DNA of 64,000 bases, from positions 11,010,992 through 11,074,991 of the forward strand of contig CP137679.1 of NCBI GenBank assembly GCA_037976565.1, in the 5' to 3' direction. This document shows, piece after piece, positions 23,400 to 34,425 of the stretch (its first letter is position 1; each line of letters starts with the position of its first letter). The stretch is from Mesocentrotus franciscanus (lineage: Eukaryota > Echinodermata > Echinoidea > Camarodonta > Strongylocentrotidae). The notes below the pieces were generated by a model, which was not told the DNA's origin, made no database searches, and saw only the letters and a list, made by a program, of their open reading frames with translations. Position numbers and translations under genes: made by a program.

Positions 23400-24085
23400 G
23401 TCTGTGTGTGGGGTTGTGTGGGCGTGTGCGAATGTGTGTTTGAGACGCCAGCATAATCGTGGTTTTTTTTTTTTTTTTTTAATATAAAATAAAAAGGTTA
23501 TACTAAGCAGTTTTGTTTATCTTGTTCCCATAGAAAATATTTATGTTCACTCTAGTCTATTTTCACTTAATTGAATTGTTCCATTTACTAAAAAGGCATT
23601 ACATTTTATTGTGCAAAATTTCAGGGACCAATTCAAGAGACCGGGGTAATTAATGGCCGCTCGCGTATAACGCTTGGCGCTGATTATCTCGTCGCGTTCC
23701 GTTCCGACTAGTTTTGTGAGGTGAGTACACACCTTTTTTTAAATATATATAATTCGTAGCATCTGTATGATGTTATCATCATGATGGCTTTTATTTGTAA
23801 TGACTGTTCCTATAAGTAGTAATAAAACAATTTATGGAACAAGTTACGACTGTTTTCATGTTCCCATAGAAATAAGAGCTCTCTTCTTTTGAAACGCTCG
23901 TTTCATTTTGACCCATAAAGTACAAAACAAGGGGCGTGCGCCGGCTCCATCTAGTGCTGAATTCGTCACTGGCATTAAACTTGACTGCATTGGCCTTTTC
24001 TTCTGATAAATCAAATCAAGTGTAATCGAATGATAATCTACAGCCTCAGATTGTCAGCATGAAACACAGACACACACACACACAC
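23400..24085 (+). repeat. Dispersed repeat copy B, with 169-bp insert
   Basis: The same repeat as 12715-13205, sharing GGGCGTGTGCGAATGTGTG at one end and CAGCATGAAACACAGAC followed by CA runs at the other. It is interrupted at 23651-23819. Confidence 0.8.
23651..23819 (+). mobile_element. Short unclassified insertion, copy 1 (TAAT duplication)
   Basis: Copy A at 12.7 kb and the right arm read GGGGTAATAAAAC without a break, whereas here TAAT flanks 169 extra bases beginning TAATGGCCGCTCGCG. An inverted copy is at 24200-24361. No A/B box, TIR or coding sequence was recognised. A 5'-splice-site-like GAG|GTGAGT lies inside. Confidence 0.75.
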
Positions 24086-24199
24086 ACACCCTCCCCACGG
24101 CTTGATTGCTGGGGATATGCTACATATCGCTAACCCGCACCCCCCCCCCCACAAAAACAAATGAATGAATGATAATTTAAAATTAATTAATATATAAAG

Positions 24200-24361
24200 G
24201 GAACTGTCATTACAAATAACAGCCATCATGATGATAACATCATACAGATGCTACGAATTATTTATATATTGAAAAAAGGTGTGTACTCACCTCACAAAAC
24301 TAGTCGGAACGGAACGCGACGAGATAATCAGCGCCAAGCGTTATACGCGAGCGGCCATTAA
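24200..24361 (-). mobile_element. Short unclassified insertion, copy 2 (inverted)
   Basis: Inverted partner of 23651-23819, from GGAACTGTCATTACAAATAA to GCGAGCGGCCATTA, close to the palindrome centre. Confidence 0.75.
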
Positions 24362-24987
24362 TGCTTAAGTTCGCCGCACGATGTGAATTGTCTCTGTTCA
24401 AGGCTTCTCCGGAAATTAATTCATATTTTTGTTTAACAGAAAGCAGTTTTTTGGTTTATTTGAGTAAATTGCACTTAACCTCCACGGCTTTACTTGTATG
24501 TTGTCACTTTCCATATATTTTCGATGAAATTTATTTTGTCACATGATCAAAATATTGAGGTTGGAGGGTGTCCCCCGATGATGGGCCCTTATACATGATA
24601 TATAGATAACTTATAAGACAAATTTGCTCTAAAACAAACAAAAATTAAACATATTCGTCACGCTTTATATCACCCAACTGAAGATTATTCTATATCATTC
24701 GCCAAATTTTTTTTTTGTATATGACAATACTCCTCTTTATCTGACTTTGGCCCTCCGTTTATAATTCAGAAATAAGTAAACATCATTTTTTTATTTATTT
24801 ATTTATTTTTTTATGAGCAAATAATCCACATTGGAAATCTATTCACAAGATGGACACTAATCCCTGTGCCTGGACATTTATCCTTAGCGGTACACCAGTG
24901 ATAATTGTCCAACGGAGCGTTGCGGACAGATATCCCTTGATTTATCTAGGGATAATTGGCACCGGACACGTGGACAATTATCACTGT
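24362..24987. other. Asymmetric centre of the palindrome
   Basis: Unique spacer between the arms. It has AT-rich filler, then a region with repeated TGGACA/TTATC words and a perfect 16-bp inverted repeat (24896-24911 with 24971-24986). No gene was recognised. Confidence 0.6.
24896..24986. repeat. Perfect 16-bp inverted repeat with about 60-bp loop
   Basis: CAGTGATAATTGTCCA at 24896-24911 is the exact reverse complement of TGGACAATTATCACTG at 24971-24986, next to the inner boundary of the right arm. Confidence 0.9.
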
Positions 24988-25564
24988 CACACCGGCGCAC
25001 GCCAATTGTTTTGTACTTTATGGGTCTAAATGAAACGGGCGTTTCAAAAGAGGAGAGCTCCTTTTTCTATGGGAACATATAAAAAAACAGTCGTAACTTG
25101 TTCCATAAATTGTTTTATTACCCCGGTCTCTTGAATTGGTCCCTGAAATTTTGCACAATAAGATGTAATGCCTTTTTAGTAAATGGAACAATTCAATTAA
25201 GTGAAAATAGGCTAGAGTGAACATAAATATTTTCTATGGGAACAAGATAAACAAAACTGCTTAGTATAACCTTTTTATTTTATATTAAAAAAAAAAAAAA
25301 ACCACGATTATGCTGGCGTCTCAAACACACATTCGCACACGCCCACACAACCCCACACACAGACACTCTCTTAGAATTTGTCGATTAATTATATTAGTGC
25401 TTCATTCGGTATTCTTAATCCTTGGAGTCAGGATGCGTCTCTTCAGTGTACGTATTTTCATGAGAAGCCTTTATTGTATACAAAAAGTGGAATTCATAAA
25501 TTCGGAAATTTCGGCGATCCGCCCAGTGATCTGGCGACATTTAATCCGGGTTTTGATGCGTCCG

Positions 25565-25640
25565 AGATATAGGGCTAGAGTTAGGGTTGCAATCGGGTTA
25601 AAGGTTAGGATAGGGTTAGGGTTAAATATCACTTTTGGTC
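25565..25640 (-). repeat. Degenerate telomere-like tract, right arm
   Basis: GGGTTAGGGTTAAATATC and related words, the mirror of 23105-23195. Confidence 0.7.
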
Positions 25641-26138
25641 TAGGGTTGAAGTTATAGAATTCGGTCAGTGTATGATATTGACTGTGAAACAATATTGTCA
25701 TCGGAACAGTTTTCTAACCGATAGTTTGGGCGTAATGTTATTTTAAGGAGATAAAAGGGAGGTCTTCTTGTTTTAATCAATAAATTGAAATATCAGCGTC
25801 TTTTTGTAGTGAATTTAATGTTTGATAAAAATAAAAAATCATTTTATCATTATAACCTTTAAAAATTCATGTTCATTGATTAAATATTTCAGCATGCGTT
25901 TATCTATTTTTGTCCAGTCTTTGTATAGCACACGGCTCTGTATACGGTTTCCCTACATTGCCTCTCCCCAAAATCTAGATTTTAAATTATAGTTTTGTCT
26001 AAGTTAAGCCTATATCCCTAATTTGAGTAGTAACGACATGCAGGAAGGATCTATACAGGAAGGAAGTAAAATACATGAGTATACATTACAATCTTAATTA
26101 AATAAAAAGTTTTTAAAAAACATGATTTAAAGTAAATA

Positions 26139-26292
26139 ATGACAATTATGACTGGCTACTGGGGCAATGTATTGTTCGGTTTCGGAATATTATGTTGTCG
26201 TATTGAAATGTTAAGTTCTTGTTTAATCTGTTTTCTGGAAAAGATCTACTACCTAATCGTGCTTACTGTGATAATTGGAACCGGTCTACCAG
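26139..26292 (+). CDS. FAMeT-like gene right copy, exon 1
   Basis: 154 nt encoding MTIMTGYWGNVLFGFG and ending in GTGLPG at donor CCAG|GTGGGT, phase 1. It is mirrored by 22473-22626. Confidence 0.7.
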
Positions 26293-29200
26293 GTGGGTTA
26301 TAAATTTTTTATTTCTTTCTGAGTTTTATTGACTGCTGAATATCGATTGGTCTTTACCTCTGCTGTTATAATTTTGGTGCGGGTTCATGAATTTGGTTCA
26401 AATGAACATATTGGAAGCATATGCGATTTTACAATATTCAATGATCGTTGTCACGGTTGAAATCGAGTCTAAAGTGATGAAATTGTAAATAATAAACTCT
26501 TTATGTTGTATAGCGCCCTCTCAAGACTGATATTACTTTAGCTTTAAAACAATGTTTCTCGACTACAATCGACCGATTTGCTATTCCCGTTTGGAAATCA
26601 TATATCAGAACTGCATATTCTGAGATTTTCATGGTCGCAGCTACCATGGAATGGCCTTGGGCGCTATTTGAAATATTTGAAATTCACCTGGAGCACCGGT
26701 AAATTTTGATTATTCAATTTGCTCGAAAGCAGAAGTGTTTTAGAGGCTAATTTTTTTAGTGTTTATAATACATCCACAGGGGCATCCAAATATATCAAAA
26801 ATTTAAAGAATAACTGTCCATCCAATTTCAAAATTTCCCAAAACTTTGCATTATCTTTAACCTTTTGAATTGAAGTGTTGAACTAAATTTTGCCAAAAGA
26901 ATTGCCGAAAATATCTTAAAACAAACAGAAAGATCCATGTGCCACTTCATGTTTTAAGGGGGTAACGCGTGACCCCCTTTTTGCGAAATTTCTAACAATC
27001 ATACACAAACACAATGTTAAGATGAAGGAATTTAAAAAGTTAACAATTTATCTTTCAGGATAGAAAAATTGAAGCTTTTTTTCTGATTTGCACTCATTGT
27101 AATAACTCTTTATAGTTCGATATCGGACTACTAATAGTCTCTTAACCACTGTTATAAGCAGAAAAATTTACTTTGTATCTTTAGAGCCCCCTCCCCCCTT
27201 TTTAAAAAATGTATTAATATATATGTAAACAGTTCTAGGTATTATAATTACCATTAATATCCACTTTGCACGTTTTAGATCAAAGTCAAGTGGCGGATGC
27301 AAGATTCTTCAAAAAACAGGGTAGGTGGGCATATGTCTCTAAAATCGCCAAGAAAAAAGAAAATTGGTATTTTATTCATTTCATCTTGCATTCTATTTAA
27401 AATTAATATCAACCCCCCAAAAAAAAAAAAAAAATTAGTACATAGTTTTTACTTCGCAAGTTCTTACCGCGGTGCCCCCCTCCCCTCTCTCTCTCTGTCT
27501 CTCCACAGGTGTACATGCCCAGTCATGTCACGAAAGACTTGACGATGCGTCAACGAGATTCTTTCGACTCCGATGTCGAAGAAGTCTTCTTAGCAATGAA
27601 TCGATGACTGCGTCCGAGCGCGACCTAGCACCTTGGATTCCAAAAGGGTGTGGAATAAGAAACAGAAGACAGCACGAAATTTGCAGCGTTCTCGGTAAAT
27701 ATAGAACCAGATATGTGGGATAAATCAACAGATGTACCCATTCAAGAGCTGGATGTATAGCAATCAATTTACTTTAAATGAAATATTGATTAGAGAGAAG
27801 TACGTCTTCCAGTGCCCGATCCAGGATTCCCTGTCCGGGGATAGGGGTGCACTTCTCAGGATCTCAGAAAAAAATCTGAAAAGACCAAATAAAGAATTAT
27901 GATCACATGTTACTTACTTTCTTGATAGAACAAAAACAAACTCGAATCCAGGCGCAATTGGGGCATAAAATGGCTGCCGGGGCACCATTAAGGGGAGAAT
28001 TTCTTGTTTTGTGTTCAATATAAACGTAATACTTTGCTTTGCCCTCGATTTGCCAATGTCTTTCCTGGCATTTCATCTTTTGGTAAATAACGATTACTTC
28101 TCTTCAGCGACGGAGAAACCGCAATCATATGAAACTCAGCCATCTACAGTGCCCCCAACAGCATCAACACCACCTTCAGATGACAGAGACTGTCATGGTT
28201 CTCTTGCTCGGAGCGGTAACTTCACAGGTAATTAAAGTCATGTGTTTTATGGGCAAGTCGAAGCTAGTCAGTGGCGTATCAAGACATGGACCTCAGGAGG
28301 GACAAGCGAGGAAACAATGGAGGGGGGCGGACATCACCCCCAACCGCAAAATAATTGGGGAGAAGAAAAAGGGGGGGGAGGGGAACTGATGAATTGGAAG
28401 TTTTTAATACTAAAACAAATGATTACCTTAACATGTGCGGGTTGTCTTTCTACCATACAGAGTGAGTCAGAAAAAATGTCCCACTTTCTAAAAGTTGTAT
28501 TGTTTAGAGTACGAATATTTAATCATGGGTTTCATGATATGTCTTGATAGAGTTATCCTCCCAGTACATTTAGGTACGTATTGGTGATTTGGTGTCTCAT
28601 ACGTTTCTACGTATTGTGTTTTATTATGGCATAATAATTACGATATAATTCCCTAAATAAAGCGCTTTACATTAAAAACTTGGAGGACATAAACATAATA
28701 CAGAACAATTTTTTTGTTTGTTGTTTGTAGAGCATTAATAAAACATTGATTGATTAATTGATCGAGTGAGTGAAATACTCGATTCACTATAAAAGAAATC
28801 TACAAAAAATGTATATATCATGTCATTTCTTTAGGTGATATCCATCTCCGGAATACGCAATGTAATATTTTGGGAGAGCGGTACCCTTTTGACCGATTGC
28901 CGCCTGTCCCAGCCGATAAATCCATGAATTTGAGTATTCGGTTTTCTACTCGGTCGGTAGGCACTACCGTTATCTCGCTGGCAGAACGATCTACATACCA
29001 TACGCTTTACAGAGCAGATGAACCATTCTACGGCATATGTAAGATGATCAAAATGATAATGAAGTTCTTGATTCATTAAAAATGTATCATTATAACTATA
29101 TAGATCATATAAAGTGAATGATACTTAAACGAGCAAATATTTTGAGACTTCGATCGTTTGTGTCAGTCTCGGGTGTTGCATTACGTAATACTGTCATAAC

Positions 29201-30105
29201 ATATTCATAGGATTTTGAACACGGACACGAGATAAAAAATACAACGATACCAGCTTTTTTCAAATATATTGGTTGTCCAAAATTGATAGAAACGAGGGGA
29301 GGGCACCAATATCATCCTACCCCACCCACTACAACGCCTATGTGTAAGTTGTTAGATAGAAAGTTCAATCGATGAAGGTAGGTCATTTTGTAAGTTCTGT
29401 ATATTTGCCCCCGAAATGAGTAATTTTAATGATTTACAGGCATCTACTATCTACAGTCAAATACATTGGCTTAGGTACGGGGGAGGGGGCTAAGGACCCC
29501 CAATCAAATGGCAAAAATCCCAGGAAAATAAAAACATAGCGGGAATATGAAGGAAAGAAGACGCTGCGATACCTCCCACACCCTCACCTAAGCAATGGCC
29601 CTCTGGATTTTCATTTCATCCATCGAGTTATGCCTGTGTAGCCGCCGCCGCCCCCCCCCCCATTATGCCAGTTTCCGTATAACGATGGAATAGTTTATAG
29701 ACCTGTTGGGGATTGGCTTGAAAGGACTCAACTGTGCCCCCTCCCCTCTGTTAATAAATATCTGGATACACCGATGTTTGCTTGTGGCCAAGAGTACGCA
29801 TTCATTTTATCTGTTTTTGTTTTGTTCTCGCAGATATAGGAGGAATGTTTGCTCATCTTATTTGTCGATGTAAGGCTTCATGTGTGGTAGCTCGGCAACG
29901 CAACCCATCTTATGGACTGAGTATTAACAGAACGATGTCAATCCTCGTCACGTACGAGCAGGGAGTCATCAAGGTGTTCGACGATCAAGACCGAACCCCG
30001 TTCATGACATACACTGATCCTCACCCGCTCACTATTCGTCATGTTGCAACTTGTAAATACACAAAAGAGGGAAGATTTGTTATTCACATCTGTGATTCTT
30101 ATTAA
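26139..30105 (+). CDS. Predicted secreted FAMeT-domain protein, right copy (5 exons, 311 aa)
   Basis: Exons 26139-26292, 27509-27694, 28108-28227, 28835-29038 and 29834-30105 have the same lengths (154, 186, 120, 204, 272), phases and domain order as the left copy. No stop or frameshift interrupts it. By eye the two coding sequences differ at about 37 of 936 nt: 22 codons with replacements and 9 with silent changes. Thirteen of the replacements and only 2 silent changes are in exons 4-5. All cysteines are conserved. The first donor is the weaker GTGGGT. Transcription runs away from the palindrome centre, and any promoter would be in the mirrored region upstream of 26139. Function is unknown; a secreted or surface recognition protein is a guess from architecture only. 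Confidence 0.75.
26370..26865. other. About 500-bp stretch present only in right arm
   Basis: The left arm passes directly from CTGCTATTATAATATTAGG to the TTGAATTGAAGCGTTG region, whereas the right arm has about 500 extra bases here. It is either an insertion in the right arm or a deletion in the left. No coding or terminal repeats were recognised. Confidence 0.65.
27509..27694 (+). CDS. FAMeT-like gene right copy, exon 2
   Basis: 186 nt after a (CT)n-rich acceptor GTCTCTCCACAG, donor CTCG|GTAAAT. It is the four-Cys segment, differing from the left copy by K/R and I/T. Confidence 0.75.
28108..28227 (+). CDS. FAMeT-like gene right copy, exon 3
   Basis: 120 nt between CTCTTCAG and ACAG|GTAATT. 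It is the Thr/Pro linker; the left TVCN is RDCH here, so the cysteine is kept. Confidence 0.75.
28835..29038 (+). CDS. FAMeT-like gene right copy, exon 4
   Basis: 204 nt between TTTCTTTAG and ATAT|GTAAGA. It has six replacement and no silent differences from the left copy. Confidence 0.8.
29834..30105 (+). CDS. FAMeT-like gene right copy, exon 5
   Basis: 272 nt from GTTCTCGCAG to TAA. It carries DRTPFMTYTDPHPLTIRHV. Seven codons are replaced and two silently changed relative to the left copy. Confidence 0.8.
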
Positions 30106-30542
30106 CTCACATACAGTGAATCTGATCGCAAAGACTTTCGAAGAATATCAACCTAACGCAAATTCAATAGCCTTGGCCATCACCTATTGAAATGTGCGAA
30201 TATTACAAAGATTTGTTTTCTTCTCATCCTCTTTCGATGTATTTATTAGCAAGAACATATAACCATACAATTTTTTTAAAATCAATTTGTATAGCAACCA
30301 TTGATAGAATTTTTTGAACTTCACCTTCTTTTCAAAATATAATGTTACTTACACTTTCCAAATGTGATTTTACCATGAACTTAAAACCAACCCATAAAAG
30401 ATTTGCATTGTACTTTTTAACCTTTGAATGTACATTTTTATATAATTTCGATAGACTGTATACTGTGCTATGTTGCAAATAAGAATTAACATAATTATCG
30501 TAAGTGACATCGTCCACTTTATAGCCTATCACTAGAAGTGCA

Positions 30543-30543
<1 letters not shown>

Positions 30544-30578
<35 letters not shown>
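30544..30578. repeat. (TA)n microsatellite in right arm
   Basis: Mirror of 18750-18785. Confidence 0.95.
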
Positions 30579-30581
<3 letters not shown>

Positions 30582-31070
30582 CTTGAAAAGGTGATATAAA
30601 AGCCTTTGAAGGATTTTCCAAAATGTTCGCACGAGTTTACAGTGTAAACAACGAAAAGTTATTTCAACCTCCTCACACTGTCAATGAAAATTTTGCTGTC
30701 ATTAAGAACACGCCATTTTAACCAATTTTCTTTTGAAGGTAAAATATTGTTCAGAAATTTAAAATTAAATTGCTAATCCGGTTATCTCTAATTGTACACA
30801 TGTTGAACTGAAAAAAACATATTCCCATTGAAATAATATAGTTGACGGTTCTTGATAAAACCCATGCACTCAATATTGAATATACCTTTTTTGTAGTTAT
30901 AGAGCCAAGAGTTATATCGTCTCCTATTGTAAGTGTAATTAAATCATCTTCCTTTCGTTTGCAATTAATGGTATTTTGTCTAGATCTCATCTTATTAAAA
31001 AGATATATTGCCTGATCCGAACATGTATTTCTTTAGGCAATAAGATTTCGTATTAACATTTGCGTATTAA

Positions 31071-31158
31071 CTATTGCGTATCTTGCATTTAAATATTCTC
31101 TTGCCATCCTACGATAAATATAGTCGCGTGCCTAACGCCAGTGATGCGACATTACGAC
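31071..31158 (+). repeat. 88-bp direct repeat, right copy
   Basis: Same orientation as 17451-17538, one mismatch seen. It starts 10 bp after the right arm ends. Confidence 0.85.
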
Positions 31159-31470
31159 TTAAGAAAGAATTATTAACAACGGCATTGTAGATAGGCACAT
31201 ATAATTTGTCTATTCCATATGCAGTGGAAGTGAACCACCTGCTATTTTGCATAACTTTTGTTTAAACAATGGTGTTTAATGATGCATGGTCCTGAAAACC
31301 TAATCAAGGTATCTTTGGAATGATAATTACTTGTAGATCGTCGCTAATTTGATATTTTTCTCATTACAAATTATGAAAGTTGGGTTTTCTTTTTGTTTTT
31401 GGAACGCCCAGTATACTCCCATAAATAATGAACTTCAAACTTTAAATGTCGTCAATATAGGCCTATATAT
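31159..31470. other. Spacer between palindrome and foldback element
   Basis: AT-rich, nothing recognised. Confidence 0.4.
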
Positions 31471-31899
31471 ACGTGCCTTCACGGTTGTTTTACCGCAAAG
31501 CATGCCGGGACAGATTACTAGTACGACAGGAGATTTTCACCTTCGCCGCAATCAGCTGTTCCATTGCCAACAACGGGATTTTTATCCCGTCGAATCAACA
31601 TAATAATCTTGTACAGGATCCGTTATTCTGCAGTGATTTTCTTTCATTCCAGTATCATTTGTACAGTAAGAAACCAAAGTTTGTGATTGTGTATTGTTAT
31701 GACGATCCTTCAAAAAATAAAGCTGATAATACGAAGTACAATTAAAGTGGGCTAATGAGAGTGGGTTCCTTGGTATGAATATGTAGTCCCATATTAGTGG
31801 GGGCTGTTAGGGATAGTTTGGTGCAGATTCTTCTAAAAGCACTAAATTTGGTCCAGAGGTAGCTTATACCATATTATTACGATTTCTGCCGGGCGCCAA

Positions 31900-32600
31900 G
31901 AAGGGCGCCCTCTGGGACCGCCATATTGGGCAAATCCAAAATGGCCGCCATCTGAGTTAAAGGTCAAGTGTAGTTACGAAAGGAAATGGGCTAGTATGAT
32001 AAAAGTTTATATATTTATGGGGTTCTCGGGGTCAGAGAATCTGATTATAATGTTCTTTCATCGATTTGAGGTCTCCTTGGGGCTGTCATACTGGTCAGAT
32101 TGGTCAAATCCAAAATGGCCGCCATCTGAGTTACAGGTCAAGTGTAGTTACGAAAGGAAATGGGCTAGTATGATAAAAGTTTATATATATGGGGTTTTCG
32201 GGGTCAGAGAATCTGGTTATGATGTTCTTTCATCGATTTGAGATCTCCATGGGGCTGCCATACTGGTCATATTGGTCAAATCCAAAATGGCCACCATCTG
32301 ATAGTTACAGGTCAATAGTAGTTCCAAAAGGAAAAGGGCTAGAATGATAACAGTTTTTATATTTATGGGGTTTTCGGGGTCAGAGATTTGAGGTCTTCTT
32401 GGGGCTGTCATACTGGTCATATTGGTCAAATTCAGAATGGCCGCCATCTGAGTTAAAGGTCAAGTGTAGTTTCATATGAAAAAGAGCTAGAAAAGTAAAA
32501 AATTTTCGAAATATGGGGGTTTCAGGGTCAGCAAATCTGGTTATGATGTTTTGTCAATGATGTGAGGTCTCTTTTTGGCTGTTACAATGGTCGAATCTAA
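31900..32600 (+). repeat. 174-bp-type tandem repeat, left foldback arm
   Basis: About four diverged units with CAAATCCAAAATGGCCGCCA, reverse complementary to the right-arm units. Confidence 0.8.
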
Positions 32601-33300
32601 TATGGCTGCCAAACAGGCAAATGCTATGATGTGCATACTTAGATTTTCTTCTCTTTTGTGGGATGTAATGTTGGGATAAAACTAATTTCATGGTTATATT
32701 AGTGGTTAACATGCACACTTAAACATACTGACATACATTAGTTAACCCTCACATACAAACACCGCACAAACACCACACACAAACACACACAGATGCACAC
32801 ACACACATGCGCACAAACACACAGGCCATAAATTACCATTAAGTCTGTCAGTTCTGTTTATCGTAAGGAAATAATATTCTTGTCAATTTTGACTCTACGA
32901 AGTTAAAACATGGTGGACAATGGTGGACATGCCTTCAACAATAATTTTTTGTGGTATAAATATTGATGCTATGTTTATGACCTGACGTTATAAGTGCTTT
33001 AATTGTAAGAGTATATTTCTCAATTACTTATTTGACGTGAGTTGTAATTCTACTTCTTTCTCAGTAGTTATATAATACAGTTCCTTGTATGTCATTTTAC
33101 CTGGGTTTTATTATGTTTCCATACATGATCCTAAAATGGATGTTAAAACAACCCTTTTGAGTACTGTCGGCTTACAGGCTCTTATTTATGGTCTGGGTGA
33201 GTGGTGTCCCTCAAAAAGAATCATAATTTGCTTGATTTGTCTATTCCATATTGTTCACCTATTCCTATATTAGGTAAAATAGTTACAGTTACACAGTTGT
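32600..33300. other. Foldback interior, CA-rich stretch, no gene seen
   Basis: A CA-rich low-complexity run at about 32710-32830. The ORF at 33085-33273 shows no motif. Confidence 0.4.
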
Positions 33301-33309
33301 GTATAAAGA

Positions 33310-33650
33310 GACAAATACAAAAAGCAAGGCAGGCTTTCCAATATTCAATCTTTGGTTAGAAGTGATTACTGTCATAGTTTGTATCCAGTTATTCAATCAG
33401 TAAGTCCAACTGGACACAACAAATAAATATAGAAAAGCAAGGAAGGCTTTCCAATATTACATCTTTGGTCAGAATAGATTACTGTAATGGTTTGTGTCCA
33501 GTTATATAATCAGTAAGTTCAACTGGGCACAACAAATAAATGTAGAAAGGCAAGGCGGATTTCCAATGTGGAATCTTTGGTTAGAAATGATTACTGTCAT
33601 AGTTTGTGTCCAGTTATACTGTCAGTACGTTCAACTGGGCACAACAGTGC
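33310..33650 (+). repeat. About 120-bp tandem repeat, three copies (possibly in a 5' LTR)
   Basis: Three copies of GGCTTTCCAATATT, ATCTTTGGT, GATTACTGTCAT and GTCCAGTTAT, each ending near CAACTGGGCACAAC. They lie just upstream of the Gypsy primer-site-like sequence, so they may be LTR-internal repeats. Confidence 0.65.
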
Positions 33651-33896
33651 TCTCGATATATGTATAAATCTGGGCCTGCGCCCATACATTTCAGCATTAT
33701 GTTCTACTATTCGTTGCTGTCAATGTTGTTGCTACATCCGCCCTCCCGTTTGCAGAGCATTGTTTCAATGGTGACCCCGACGTGATCTAAACCCGACCAA
33801 CCTGCTGAATGGCAGACATCCTTCATCAAAACTGTTTCAATTATTGTCTCCCTTTCCTTCATATTTCTACTCACGTCTTATCTTTCAACTGTCATC

Positions 33897-34425
33897 ATGC
33901 CTACTTACGATCACACCCATTCTACAACTTCTGAAACTTCTGCTTGCCCTTCATCTGTCTCCAATGTTCAACTAAAACTTCCTCCTTTCTGGCACAATGG
34001 TCCTACTATTTGTTTTGCCCAAGTCAAGGCAAAATTCATGACCCGAGGCATCACCCTACAGAAAACAAAGTTTGTCTACGTCGTCGCCTCCTTACAGCCG
34101 GAATATGCCCAGGAAATACAGGACTTACTGATCTCTCTTCCTCAAGAAACAGCCTTACGTTAAACTGAAAGCCGAATTGATACAGAGGAACTCCGCCTCT
34201 GAGCAAAAACGCCTTCATCGGGTGCTGATTTATGAGGAGTTTGAGAGATTGCAAACCCTCCCAGTTACTTCTCAAGAAAAAAAACCTGCTGCGGCGAACA
34301 AGTTGAAGGAGAACATTCGGAAACAGCTATTTCTCCAGAGGCTGCCCACAAAATTATGTTCAGCTCATTTTAGCATCAACTGGGGACTCAATGGAGATCG
34401 AGAAAATTGCTTATTTCGCCGATAA
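33897..34425 (+). pseudogene. Gypsy gag remnant
   Basis: Landmarks KLPPFWHNGPTICFAQVKA and VVASLQPEYAQE are the conserved start of this gag family. After a frame change near 34153 the continuation (KLKAELIQRNSASEQKRLH) runs on, then degrades before a (CTT)n tract at about 34480-34516. Confidence 0.75.

Larger units (their letters stand above)
18268..23945 (+). repeat. Left arm of giant inverted repeat
   Basis: It pairs, inverted, with about 24988-31060: a first block at 18268 (AATGTTAATACGCAATCTTATTG) with the end of the right arm, then the (TA)n run, all five exons of the FAMeT-like gene, the degenerate telomere-like tract and the dispersed repeat. Coding identity is about 96%. Introns show more indels, including the 169-bp insert at 23651-23819. 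Confidence 0.9.
24988..31060 (-). repeat. Right arm of giant inverted repeat
   Basis: This is the inverted partner of 18268-23945. It carries an extra stretch of about 500 bp near 26370-26865 that the left arm lacks. The arm ends 10 bp before the right copy of the 88-bp direct repeat. Confidence 0.9.

Noticed and set aside
27509..27694. IL-17-like cytokine segment (APW motif and cysteines)
   Set aside because: The spacing from the Pro-Trp to the following cysteines does not fit the IL-17 fold, and the rest of the signature is absent.
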